Below the pieces are notes generated by a model. It was given only the letters and a program-made list of their open reading frames with translations, was not told the DNA's origin and did no database searches. A program made the translations under genes and the position numbers. DNA of 35,963 bases from an uncultured Clostridia bacterium. GTDB taxonomy: Bacteria; Bacillota; Clostridia; Christensenellales; Aristaeellaceae. Positions 24,659-33,350 of this stretch are shown here, one piece after another. Location: contig CAMOVR010000018.1 in the NCBI GenBank assembly GCA_946627565.1, positions 1-35,963 of the forward strand. The letters are read 5' to 3'. Numbering within the stretch: the stretch's first letter is position 1; each line of letters opens with the position of its first letter.

Positions 24659-25712
24659 AATGCAGCTTCTTGTTTCCCTTGAGGAGCATCTGGGAACCCA
24701 CGGCCAGGCCCTGGGGCAGGATGCGGTCAAGTTTGTTTTCCAGGGCATGCTGGGGCCCGGACACCTGCTGACGGATCCGGACATGGTCATGAAACGCGTA
24801 GGGCAGGAGATGGACGGGGTTAAGCCGGATCCTCAGGAACCCCTGACGGAGGACCTGGGGCCCGTCTGGATGCGGCTCAATCTGCGCCGGGCAAAGGCGG
24901 AGGGCATCTCTCCCGCATGGATCACGGAAATGATGATGCACGGCCCGCAGCCGGGGTACACCCGGCAGGACGTGATGGACTTTATTCGCCGGCACATGGA
25001 TACAATCCGGGCGGAAGGACTTCAGGAGGCCGCGGCACGGCTTGAGGAGGAAGGGTACCTGCCTTCCCACACGGAAGCCTACCGCGGGGCGTATGCCCCG
25101 GCCTACCGGGTGGTTTCCCGGTCTTTTCAGTGCCTGATGCCCCTTCTGTGCGTCCTGGGAAAACAGGACGGCGCCGGCAGGCGGATCATCTCCATGGACG
25201 GGCGGTGCGCATCCGGGAAGACGACCATGGCAGAAAGTCTGAGCCTTGTGCTCCGGGCTCCGGTGGTGCATACCGATGAATTTGTGGTGCCTCATGCCCG
25301 GAAAACGCCGGAGAGGCTCCGGATCCCGGGAGGCAACTGCGACTGGGAGCGACTTCAGGCTGAGGTGCTGGAACCCTTTCACACACAGGGCAGGTGCGTG
25401 GTGAACCGCTACGACTGCCACGGGGACTGTATGCTTCCTCCGGAGACGATCCAAGAAACACCGTACCTGATTCTGGAAGGCAGTTATGCCAACATGCCGG
25501 CCCTCAGAGAGCTTGCGGATGTACGGGTTTTTGTCCGGACAAGTGAGGAAACCCGCATGGCGAGACTGAAAAAGCGGGAATCGGCTGCATCCTTCAGACG
25601 CTTTCAGGAAATGTGGATTCCTCTGGAAGAAGCCTATTTCACATACTATAAACTCCCGGATGACGGGTGTCTTGTTATAGACGGGGACGGTGCCGGGCAG
25701 CAGGAGAATTGA
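24648..25712 (+). CDS. Two-domain P-loop kinase (uridine-kinase-like), unknown substrate
   Basis: A 354-residue protein. Residues about 178-345 are a P-loop kinase of the uridine kinase/phosphoribulokinase type: Walker A GRCASGKT (185-192), the acid-bearing HTDEFVVP (208-215), a Walker B-like YLILEGSYAN (273-282) and an Arg-rich lid (RMARLKKRESAASFRRF). Residues 1-170 form a helical domain that I do not recognise, with HGQALGQDAVKFVFQGMLGPGHL (18-40) and SPAWITEMMMHGP (88-100) as striking blocks. It starts inside the end of larC (11-bp overlap; ATG 24660 is the alternative), so it is coupled to larC translation. The product may be a nucleotide or cofactor precursor; this is a guess from context. 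A perfect terminator follows. Confidence 0.7.
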   Translation: MNPEMQLLVSLEEHLGTHGQALGQDAVKFVFQGMLGPGHLLTDPDMVMKRVGQEMDGVKPDPQEPLTEDLGPVWMRLNLRRAKAEGISPAWITEMMMHGPQPGYTRQDVMDFIRRHMDTIRAEGLQEAAARLEEEGYLPSHTEAYRGAYAPAYRVVSRSFQCLMPLLCVLGKQDGAGRRIISMDGRCASGKTTMAESLSLVLRAPVVHTDEFVVPHARKTPERLRIPGGNCDWERLQAEVLEPFHTQGRCVVNRYDCHGDCMLPPETIQETPYLILEGSYANMPALRELADVRVFVRTSEETRMARLKKRESAASFRRFQEMWIPLEEAYFTYYKLPDDGCLVIDGDGAGQQEN

Positions 25713-25723
25713 ACGGAATATTG

Positions 25724-25764
25724 AAAAGAGGCAGAAAAGCTGTGCATGCTTTTCTGCCTCTTTT
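25724..25764 (+). terminator. Rho-independent terminator of the larC cluster
   Basis: A 17-bp perfect stem from AAAAGAGGCAGAAAAGC, with a 7-nt loop, ending in its own TTTT and followed by GGG. Stem arms rich in A and T at the base make it work in both directions. Confidence 0.9.
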
Positions 25765-25831
25765 GGGTGTTCGGGCACGGTCTGATCCGGAAAATGGTAT
25801 ATATCCCGCATGGCATTCCCTCTTTGCTTCA

Positions 25832-25840
25832 TGGTATACT
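25832..25840 (+). promoter_or_regulatory. Extended -10 promoter of the phosphotransferase gene
   Basis: TGGTATACT matches the extended -10 form (TGnTATAAT). No good -35 box is visible 16-18 bp upstream. It lies about 48 bp before ATG 25888. Confidence 0.5.
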
Positions 25841-25887
25841 CTCTTACAGATCATAGATGGCATGCCGCAGGACAGAAGGAGAGAGAT

Positions 25888-28350
25888 ATGGCAAAGTTCA
25901 TCCGTTCTTTTACGGAAATACGGAAAGAGGATGTCCCCCTGGCCGGAGGCAAGGGGGCAAACCTTGGGGAAATGGTATCTGCCGGGATCAGCGTTCCGGA
26001 AGGGGGCGTCCTGTGTTCCGGGGCATATGACCTGTTTATGGAAATGAACGGGATTGAGCCGGAACGCATGGCGGCGGAGTCTGTATCGGAAAAGGAAGCA
26101 TCGGAGAAAATCCGGCAGGCGGTTCTCACGGCGGACATGCCAGAGGTTCTGGCGGATGAGGTGAGGGAATTTTACCGGTCTTATGGAGAAAATGCCCGGG
26201 TTGCGGTGAGAAGCTCGGCCACCGCGGAGGACCTGGAGGATGCCAGTTTTGCGGGACAGCAGGAGACGTACCTGAATATCACATCGGAAAAGGAACTCCT
26301 GCACAGCATTAAGGCCTGCTATGCGTCCCTCTGGGGCGTCCGGGCCATGCATTACCGCAGGGAGAGCGGCTACGGGGAGGGAAAAGTGTCCCTGGCCGTT
26401 GTCATACAGAGCATGGTGGAAAGTGAAGCCGCGGGTGTTGTTTTTACCAGGGATCCCGGCGGAAACACGGAGAATATTCTGGTGAATGCTTCATACGGCC
26501 TTGGGGAGGCGGTGGTATCCGGTCTTGTCAGTCCGGATGAATACACCTGCGACAGAAACGGCAATCTCCTGAACGCGGTGACCGGCAGCAAGGAATGGAA
26601 GATCGTCTATGCAGACAACGGAACGGTCCGTGTCCCTGTCAGCGAAGATGAGCGGCGCCGGAGGGTTCTGGATGATGAGACGCTGCATCTGCTTGTATCA
26701 GAAGCACTGCGGATTGAAACGCATTATGGCCGCCCCATGGATATCGAATGGGCGGTTGCGGATGGCAAAGTCTATATCCTGCAGGCACGGGCCATAACGA
26801 CACTGCAGGAAAGTGGGACCGGGCACTTTACCGACAGGGATTTTGAAGGACTCCCTGCCCCAAAGCCTGTTACGGGCAAAATGCGGGAGAACATGCTCTT
26901 CAATCTGGAAAAACTGCCCGTGCCCTATTATCCCCTGGACCAGGATTTCGGTTTCCTGGTGGGCAGGCAGAAGGAGGTCCTCTTTGCTGAAGCCGGCATA
27001 AAGATGCCGCCGGAAACGCAGATGACGGAGGATGGGATATCTTCCTTTACTCTGGGCGGAAAGATGCGCGTGAACGGAAAGATCGTCCGTCTTCCGGGGC
27101 TGCTGCGGCAGATGAAGGACCATGAGGGGAACATACAGAAATCCGCAGATGAACTTGGAAAGTGTCGGGAACTGTATGAGGCGGAATGCAGGAAAACACC
27201 GGGCACGCTTAAGGAGTACGCCGGATCCCTCGCTGTTATGCAGGACCTGATTCAGAAAACGGCCTATGCGCGCTTCCGCTATGCCATTTTTCCCCAGGTG
27301 CTTGAAAACATGAGCCTGAACAGGGTCCTCCGGAAAATGGATCCGGGCCTGAATTCCTTTGACCTGATGGAGGGCCTGAACTACGTAACGGCGGATATCA
27401 ACCGGAGCATGGCAGACATTGCGGCTAAGGTCCGCAAGGTCCCGGGCACCGTGCAGGACCTGATGCAGCTTTCCCTGGATGCGTTTTCCGGAAAGCATCC
27501 GGATATCGCGGGCCTTATCTCAGAATTTATGGAAAAGTATGGCTGCCGCTCGGATTTCAACTGCTACTGCTTCATGGCAAAATCATGGCATGAAGACCCG
27601 GGCCGCTTCCTGCATGCCCTGAGGGCTGTTGTGCGGGGAGATGAAGGGGCCACCCCGTCCCTTGAGGAAGGTGTCAGGAAATTTGAGGCCCTGATGGAGA
27701 GGGCAAAGGACAGGCTGGGTGAAAAACGATACCGCAGGTTTGAGGAAAAAGTCAGGGCGGTCAGGCACTATCATGTGATCCGGGAAGCGACGCAGTATCT
27801 CTGGGAATGTGAATTTGAAAGGTGCAGAAAACTGCTGCGGGGCATAGCTGAAGGGCTTCATACAGACTATGATGACCTGCTGTATCTGTTTGCAGATGAG
27901 CTGTATGCTGCGTGCATGGCAGGTAGTCTGGACGAAAAGACCCGTCAGCGGATGCTGACAAGAAAGGAAAAACGGCCCCTGGCGGAAGCCTGGTGGACAA
28001 AGAGCATAAGTGTTATGCTTGAAACCGGAAGCGGGGATATTACGGGCGTCTGCGGCTCCGGTGGGAAAGCCACGGGAAGGGCCTGCATCATAAGGAGCCC
28101 GGAGGAATTCGGCAGGCTCTCTGAGGGGGATATCCTGGTCTGCCCCTACACGGATCCGGAATGGACACCGCTGTTTACCATGGCTGCAGGTGTGGTGGTC
28201 AACACCGGCGGCACCCTTTCCCATGCGGCCATTGTGGCAAGGGAATACAGGATCCCGGCCGTGCTGGCAACCGGAAACGCCACAGAGAAGATCCGGGACG
28301 GCCAGATGATCATGGTGGACGGCGACAGCGGCAGGGTCCTGGTGGTCTGA
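25888..28350 (+). CDS. Rifampicin-phosphotransferase-like protein
   Basis: An 820-residue protein with three regions. Residues 1-320 are a PPDK-type ATP-grasp domain (LAGGKGANLGEM, VRSSATAEDLEDASFAGQQETYLN, GVVFTRDPG, MDIEWAVADGKVYILQARAIT). Residues about 330-730 are a large helical domain. The C-terminus is a swivelling phosphohistidine domain with His779 in GGTLSHAAIVAREYRIPAV. The PEP-binding TIM barrel of PEP synthase and pyruvate phosphate dikinase is absent, which matches the layout of rifampicin phosphotransferase (about 870 residues). The true acceptor may be a different small molecule. AGAAGGAGAG supports ATG 25888. A small exported protein gene follows 30 bases later. Confidence 0.75.
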   Translation: MAKFIRSFTEIRKEDVPLAGGKGANLGEMVSAGISVPEGGVLCSGAYDLFMEMNGIEPERMAAESVSEKEASEKIRQAVLTADMPEVLADEVREFYRSYGENARVAVRSSATAEDLEDASFAGQQETYLNITSEKELLHSIKACYASLWGVRAMHYRRESGYGEGKVSLAVVIQSMVESEAAGVVFTRDPGGNTENILVNASYGLGEAVVSGLVSPDEYTCDRNGNLLNAVTGSKEWKIVYADNGTVRVPVSEDERRRRVLDDETLHLLVSEALRIETHYGRPMDIEWAVADGKVYILQARAITTLQESGTGHFTDRDFEGLPAPKPVTGKMRENMLFNLEKLPVPYYPLDQDFGFLVGRQKEVLFAEAGIKMPPETQMTEDGISSFTLGGKMRVNGKIVRLPGLLRQMKDHEGNIQKSADELGKCRELYEAECRKTPGTLKEYAGSLAVMQDLIQKTAYARFRYAIFPQVLENMSLNRVLRKMDPGLNSFDLMEGLNYVTADINRSMADIAAKVRKVPGTVQDLMQLSLDAFSGKHPDIAGLISEFMEKYGCRSDFNCYCFMAKSWHEDPGRFLHALRAVVRGDEGATPSLEEGVRKFEALMERAKDRLGEKRYRRFEEKVRAVRHYHVIREATQYLWECEFERCRKLLRGIAEGLHTDYDDLLYLFADELYAACMAGSLDEKTRQRMLTRKEKRPLAEAWWTKSISVMLETGSGDITGVCGSGGKATGRACIIRSPEEFGRLSEGDILVCPYTDPEWTPLFTMAAGVVVNTGGTLSHAAIVAREYRIPAVLATGNATEKIRDGQMIMVDGDSGRVLVV

Positions 28351-28380
28351 AATGCATTTGACAGATGAAGGAGGATGCGC

Positions 28381-28923
28381 ATGACATTATTCACAGTTCT
28401 GCTGGCAGTCCTGTTTGGACTGTGCGGCACAGCCGCCGGGGAAGAAACAGCCGGTTGCCTGCTTGCTTGCACATACGATGTATCCGGCGGCATGGAGAAC
28501 CAGTCCCTGTCCATGACACTGTTCAGGGAAGATGCTTCCGGCAGCGTGGTGCTGAGAGTAGAGGAAAGATGGGGAGATGAGGAAAAAAAGGCGGAATATC
28601 CTGTATCTCCGGATGCCATGGACATGCTGGCCGGTTTTATGACGCCCTATGAGCCATGGAACTGGAAGGATATTCCGTATTCTGAAATACAGGCGCTGGA
28701 TGCGCCTCTTAAGCGGATCGCGCTCATCTTCGAGGACGGGACAGAGTACTACATATCCGATGACAGGGAAATCAGCGGCTTCCTGTTCAGGGAAACAAAA
28801 TCCTTTATGGAAGCCTGCAGGACAGGGGATGAGGCATCCTTTTCCTGGACGGATGAACTGCCTGACCTGGAAAATGAACCGACAGGGGAGGAAACCGGCG
28901 AAACCGCTCCGGATATGCAGTGA
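28381..28923 (+). CDS. Small exported protein of unknown function
   Basis: A 180-residue protein with an N-terminal signal peptide (MTLFTVLLAVLFGLCGTAAG, cleavage likely near residue 20). The cysteine in it does not sit in a convincing lipobox. The mature part is acidic and ends in a Glu/Thr-rich tail (about 160-180). I do not recognise the family. The AAGGAGG at 28368-28374 touches ATG 28375, so ATG 28381, 6 nt further on, is the likelier start. It is 30 bases behind the phosphotransferase-like gene and is probably cotranscribed with it, but a functional link is unproven. Confidence 0.65.
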   Translation: MTLFTVLLAVLFGLCGTAAGEETAGCLLACTYDVSGGMENQSLSMTLFREDASGSVVLRVEERWGDEEKKAEYPVSPDAMDMLAGFMTPYEPWNWKDIPYSEIQALDAPLKRIALIFEDGTEYYISDDREISGFLFRETKSFMEACRTGDEASFSWTDELPDLENEPTGEETGETAPDMQ

Positions 28924-29014
28924 GACCTGTCCGGGGAACCTTCCGTCCGGCGCCGCAGGTACGCCGGTTGAACAAAGTTTCTGCATATGCCTGAATCCTG
29001 TTTTTTCAGTCTGA

Positions 29015-29059
29015 AAAGTCCCGGAAGATACGGCGTACAGCCGTATCTTCCGGGACTTT
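29015..29059. terminator. Bidirectional terminator, 20-bp perfect stem
   Basis: The arms at 29015-29034 and 29040-29059 are exact complements (outer AAAGTCCCGG...) around the 5-nt loop GTACA. The ends supply T runs in both directions. It separates the convergent exported-protein gene and ABC transporter operon. Confidence 0.9.
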
Positions 29060-29065
29060 CTGTGT

Positions 29066-30160
29066 TCAGATGCTTTTCAGTTTCATGATCAGCTGATTGG
29101 AGAGTCTGACATCCTCTTTATAGGAATAGTCCATGGTTTCCGTCATGCCCCTGAGTACGGAGAGGACCAGATCGTCTCCGGTGTTTGTGATATCGAAACG
29201 GGGTCCGCCATAATGGAGGGTCCATTCCGCTGTTTCCGTGTCCCCTGCGTATTCCACGATGGCCTCAATCTTCGGTTCTTTCAGGATGGGAATCAGCAGG
29301 CGGTCCACGCTTTCTTCAAAGACAAGCTGGATACGGTTGGCCATTTTCGGAGAAATCTGATTTTTGTTGCAGTACTGCAGGATTTTTTCCGCCATGTTCA
29401 CGAAGTCGTAATCCGGGCTGTCAATTTTCAGTTCCAGTACCTTCAGTTTCCGGATAAAGCGGCGGGTACGCTCACGTATGGGATGCTCGAAAATCTGTTC
29501 CGGTGTGCCGTCCTCATAGATGCCGCCTTCGTCCATATAGAAGATCCGGTTGGAAATGGCACGGGCAAAGTTCATCTCATGGGTGACAATCATCATGGTT
29601 TTGCCGGTTTTGGCCAGGTCGCGGATAACGGCCTGCACCTCGCCCACCATGGTGGGGTCCAGGGCGCTGGTGGGTTCATCCAGCAGGATGACATCCGGAT
29701 CCATGGCCAGGGTGCGGGCAATGGCAATACGCTGTTTCTGACCGCCGGAAAGTTCATCCGGATAGTTCAGGGCTTTCTCCGCCAGACCCACGGTGCGCAG
29801 GAGACGCATGCCTGTGTCATAGGCTTCCTGTTTGCTCTTGCCCAGAAGATCCATGGGAGGCAGCATGATGTTTTCGATCACCGTTTTGTGTCCGAACAGA
29901 TTGAAACTCTGGAACACCATGCCCATCTTCTGGCGCACCTTATTCATATTGCACCTGGGATCGGTGATTTCCTCACCGTCCACCCAGATTTTGCCGGACG
30001 TGGGTTTTTCAAGCTGATTGATGCAGCGCAGCAGGGTGCTTTTGCCGGTGCCGGAGGGTCCAATGATAGAAATGACATCGCCGTCATGGATTTCTGTGCT
30101 GACATCCTTCAGAGGCGTTATATTGGGATACTCTTTCTTCAGATGCTCGATTTTAATCAC
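29066..30160 (-). CDS. Amino-acid ABC transporter ATPase with extra C-terminal domain
   Basis: A 364-residue protein. Residues 1-240 are a GlnQ/HisP-type ATPase: Walker A GPSGTGKS (34-41), Q-loop VFQSFNLFGH (82-91), signature LSGGQKQR (137-144), Walker B VILLDEPTSALD (157-168) and the switch His194. The usual protein ends near 245. Here residues about 250-364 form an added domain with ANRIQLVFEESVDRLL (274-289) and HYGGPRFDITNTGDD (316-330), resembling a degenerate GHKL (anti-sigma/histidine-kinase type) ATPase fold without the conserved Asn. It probably starts at GTG 30160, overlapping the permease stop by 8 bases. It would energise the fused transporter encoded just upstream. Confidence 0.85.
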   Translation of the reverse strand: MIKIEHLKKEYPNITPLKDVSTEIHDGDVISIIGPSGTGKSTLLRCINQLEKPTSGKIWVDGEEITDPRCNMNKVRQKMGMVFQSFNLFGHKTVIENIMLPPMDLLGKSKQEAYDTGMRLLRTVGLAEKALNYPDELSGGQKQRIAIARTLAMDPDVILLDEPTSALDPTMVGEVQAVIRDLAKTGKTMMIVTHEMNFARAISNRIFYMDEGGIYEDGTPEQIFEHPIRERTRRFIRKLKVLELKIDSPDYDFVNMAEKILQYCNKNQISPKMANRIQLVFEESVDRLLIPILKEPKIEAIVEYAGDTETAEWTLHYGGPRFDITNTGDDLVLSVLRGMTETMDYSYKEDVRLSNQLIMKLKSI

Positions 30161-33100
30161 TGGTTTTCACCCCTTTGAGAATGTCTTCGGATTTTCTGTG
30201 CTTGGGATTGAAGTTGATGCTGATTCTGCTCACAAGGAAGCTGAGAAGACCTTCCAGGACAAAATAGATGATGGTAACGGCAATCAGGGGGAAGAAGGCT
30301 TCATACGTACGGCTCCGCACGATATCGCCCATCTTTGTCAGGTCCTGCACTGCGATATAGCCCACAATGGCTGTGGCTTTAATCAGACTGACAATTTCGC
30401 CCTTATAGGCCTGCATGACATGGGGCAGCGCCTGGGGAAGAATGATTTTGAAGAATGTGCGGCGGTTGGAATAACCCAGGGCAAGGGCTGCTTCATACTG
30501 TCCCCGGTCCACGGCGCCAACGCCCATTTTCATCAGGCTGAAAACCACGGCGCTGAAGGTGAGGGTAAAGCCGATGACCGCCACCGCGATGCCGCTGATG
30601 GCCACGCTGCCAAAGACCACATAATACAGGATCATCAGCAGCACCACCATGGGCATGCCCTGTACCAGCCACATGCAGAAACGGGTCAAACCGTTGGCTA
30701 CGATGTTTCCGTTGCGGCAGAGCATGAATATTCCAAAACCCATGGCCGTGCCAAAGAGAACAGCCAGAACCGTGATCAGGAGGGTGATTCCTATGCCCTC
30801 CGTAAACAGTCTCCAGCGGTCTTCACGGATGAAGGTTTTGTTGAAGCTGTCCAGGATGCCGCTGAGGAAAGCGTTGTCCCCGGAAGCTGCCGGGCTTTTC
30901 TCTGGAGATGCGGCAGCTGCGGTTTCTTCTTTCAGAGCCATCAGCATGGTGCCGCCTTCATAATAGGGGATGGAGAAAAGTACACTCTCGCTGCGCTCTT
31001 CGGTGATGGCAATGCCGGCGGCAGCGATGTCTGCCTTTCCTGTCTGGATGGCAGGCAGGATGCTGTCAAAGTTCATGGCTTCAAGGACCAGGCCATATCC
31101 GCTGTCCTGGCAGAACCGTGCAATAAGATCAATTTCCAGGCCCACCAGTTCATCGCCCCGGTAGTAGTTCATGGGGGGATATAAGCCCTCAGTAAGCACG
31201 TGCAGCGTACCGCGGGTGGCAGGGAAGGAGGCATAATCCGGTACGGTTTTCTCGCTTTCCGGTAAATCCGTCCATTTCTTTACGGCTTTTTCCAGCTCTC
31301 CGCTGGCTTTCATGCTTTCAAGCCAGGCATCCATCTCGGCTTTCAGCTGTTCTCCCTTTTCTGCTTTTTGCAGGACAAAGCCATATGCAAAGGTGTCCAG
31401 GCGGCCATCCAGGACAGTCAGATGGCTGTTTTCCGCCGCGGACAGCCGCAGTACGGGTTCATCGCCGGGGAAGGCATCGATTTTGTGGGATTCCAGGGCA
31501 GCGATCAGGTCAGGATAGGTGCTGTAGTAGCTGATCTTCGCATCCGGGATGGTCTGCTGCACAATTTCATCAAAGGTGGCGCCGGTCTGTACGCCGATAT
31601 TTTTCCCCCGCATCCGGGAGATCAGCGTTTCAGTTGCTTCATTTGTCAGCGCGTCCCCCCAGACACCCATCACAAGGCCGCCATAGTAATTGGGGGAGCT
31701 GAAATCCACGCTTTCAGCCCGCTCCTCGGTGATGGTGATGCAGCTGGAAGCAAAGTCACATTTTCCTGACTGGACGGAGGGCAGGATGCCGCCAAAATCC
31801 ATTTGGACAATTTCCAGCCGGTAACCGTTGGCTTCACAGAAGCGTGCGGCGATGTCCACGTCATAGCCGACCACACGGTTGTTGCTGACATAGGTGAAAG
31901 GAACTTGGGTGGTGTCAGCCGCCATGCGCAGGGTGCCGTTAACATCGGGCAGATTCTCGTAATCCAGTACAGTACGTCTGCTTTCATCCGCACCGAACCA
32001 GATGCTGTCAATTTCCTGCATGGTGCCGTTATTCCAGAGTTCCTCAAGGAATGCACTGTACTTTTCGCGGAGCTGCTTTCCGTCTTCCGTTTTGGGAAAG
32101 ATGGCGCCAAGCACACTGTCTTTCAGCATCCCATCCAGGATGGTCAGCTCAGGGTTTTCAATGGACAGGAAACGGATGATGGAATCTTCTTCACACCAGG
32201 CATCTATCTTGCCCGCCCTCAGGGCGGCCAGGATATCGGCGGCGGTGTTGAAGTAGCTGATCCGGACATCCGGAATGGACTCTTCCGCAACGGGACCGCA
32301 GATGGTGCCCGTCTGTACACCGATATGTTTTCCACGCATAAGAGTGGCAAGGGAAGAAAGATCTGAAACGGGAACGCTGCTTTCCTGTGCATCGCCTTTT
32401 ACCATTACCCCAAGATGTTCTTCGTACAGGATATCCGAAAAGGCAAGGGCTTCACGGCGTTCCGGGGTGATATTCAGATTGGCCATGATGCAGTCCACAT
32501 TTCCGGTGACGGCTGCGGGAATGATCCCGCCGTAGTCGAACACCTTGAAGGATACATCTGCCCCGAGCCAGGCTGCGAACCGGTGAGCCATTTCTATATC
32601 ATAGCCGGTCAGCTCTGTTCCCTTATAATAGCTGAATGGCGGAACAATGCCCGTGGTACCCACCGTCAGGTGCAGGGAAGGGCTGCTGCTCAGCTGGATT
32701 TCCGGCATGGTATCATTTCCATCAATGACCCACCTGCGGAACATGTCATCCAGGGTTCCGTCTGAGCGCAGAGATGAAATAAACGCATTGATGCTGTTTT
32801 CCAGGTCCGGGATCTTTGACACCGGGGAGATGCCCACGGCAATCTGCACGGTGCTGCCCAGAGTCTCATCCAGCAGGTGGACACCGGACAGGCCCTGGGA
32901 GATGGCGATGCGCATCTGATTAAAATCAAACACAAAGGCATCTATTTTCCCCTGGGTCACAGCGAGATAGCCTGTGTTGTTGTCTGTAAAGTATGACATA
33001 TGTGCTTTGGGCAGTACATCACGGACCACCATTTCCGCTGTGCTGCCCTGGGAGATGCCTATGGTGATGCTGTCATCATTGAGCTGCGAAATGCCGGTGA

Positions 33101-33182
33101 TTTCACCATCAGCCGCAGCACAGCTTATGCCTGCAAGGAGCAGCATCAGCACCACAAGCCACAGAAAACCTGTTTTTTTCAT
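30153..33182 (-). CDS. Giant amino-acid ABC binding-protein/permease fusion
   Basis: A 1009-residue protein. Signal peptide 1-25 with a possible lipobox at Cys21. The binding part repeats two lobes of the SBP_bac_3 fold. Lobe 2 copies start near residues 37, 284 and 526 (motifs IGISQG or IGVQTG, later KIDA). Lobe 1 copies start near 170, 416 and 658 (motifs GYDIEMA, GYDVDIA or GLEIDLI, later ITxERxE). The order is therefore lobe 2, two whole domains, then lobe 1 alone. A Pro/Ala linker (752-770) leads to a HisM/GlnP-type permease domain (790-1000) with the coupling motif YEAALALGYSNRRTFFKIIL. Lactococcal GlnP has two such domains; this has three equivalents. AGAGGAGAGG precedes the ATG. Confidence 0.9.
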   Translation of the reverse strand: MKKTGFLWLVVLMLLLAGISCAAADGEITGISQLNDDSITIGISQGSTAEMVVRDVLPKAHMSYFTDNNTGYLAVTQGKIDAFVFDFNQMRIAISQGLSGVHLLDETLGSTVQIAVGISPVSKIPDLENSINAFISSLRSDGTLDDMFRRWVIDGNDTMPEIQLSSSPSLHLTVGTTGIVPPFSYYKGTELTGYDIEMAHRFAAWLGADVSFKVFDYGGIIPAAVTGNVDCIMANLNITPERREALAFSDILYEEHLGVMVKGDAQESSVPVSDLSSLATLMRGKHIGVQTGTICGPVAEESIPDVRISYFNTAADILAALRAGKIDAWCEEDSIIRFLSIENPELTILDGMLKDSVLGAIFPKTEDGKQLREKYSAFLEELWNNGTMQEIDSIWFGADESRRTVLDYENLPDVNGTLRMAADTTQVPFTYVSNNRVVGYDVDIAARFCEANGYRLEIVQMDFGGILPSVQSGKCDFASSCITITEERAESVDFSSPNYYGGLVMGVWGDALTNEATETLISRMRGKNIGVQTGATFDEIVQQTIPDAKISYYSTYPDLIAALESHKIDAFPGDEPVLRLSAAENSHLTVLDGRLDTFAYGFVLQKAEKGEQLKAEMDAWLESMKASGELEKAVKKWTDLPESEKTVPDYASFPATRGTLHVLTEGLYPPMNYYRGDELVGLEIDLIARFCQDSGYGLVLEAMNFDSILPAIQTGKADIAAAGIAITEERSESVLFSIPYYEGGTMLMALKEETAAAASPEKSPAASGDNAFLSGILDSFNKTFIREDRWRLFTEGIGITLLITVLAVLFGTAMGFGIFMLCRNGNIVANGLTRFCMWLVQGMPMVVLLMILYYVVFGSVAISGIAVAVIGFTLTFSAVVFSLMKMGVGAVDRGQYEAALALGYSNRRTFFKIILPQALPHVMQAYKGEIVSLIKATAIVGYIAVQDLTKMGDIVRSRTYEAFFPLIAVTIIYFVLEGLLSFLVSRISINFNPKHRKSEDILKGVKTSD

Positions 33183-33344
33183 CTTCTTATCCTCTCCTCT
33201 GGCGAAGGGTATATGCCGACTGCACCGAGTCGGGCGCTTTCTTCATCCCGCTGTGGTTTTGGGTATATGGCAGCAGATAAAGCAGGGTGCCCGATATAAA
33301 GGGCTTTCCCCTGTTGGAATCACTTTTTTCCTTTTGAATCAGGC
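33183..33344 (-). ncRNA. Structured mRNA leader of the ABC transporter, possible cis-regulator
   Basis: From the promoter at 33351-33378 the transcript would start near 33344 and run about 160 nt before the start codon. It contains a nested hairpin (CAGGG and GCCC arms, 33283-33313), a 6-bp hairpin (33216-33233) and a 9-bp direct repeat (33207-33215 and 33261-33269). It matches no riboswitch core that I recognise. A T-box, glycine, lysine or glutamine aptamer is not evident. Confidence 0.35.
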
Positions 33345-33350
33345 CGGTTT

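Noticed and set aside
25888-28350. Annotation as PEP synthase or pyruvate phosphate dikinase
   Set aside because: The protein ends right after the phosphohistidine domain and lacks the PEP-binding TIM barrel that those enzymes need.
33183-33344. Known riboswitch (TPP, SAM, glycine, lysine, cobalamin, T-box) in the transporter leader
   Set aside because: None of the conserved core strings of these classes could be found by eye; only generic hairpins are present.
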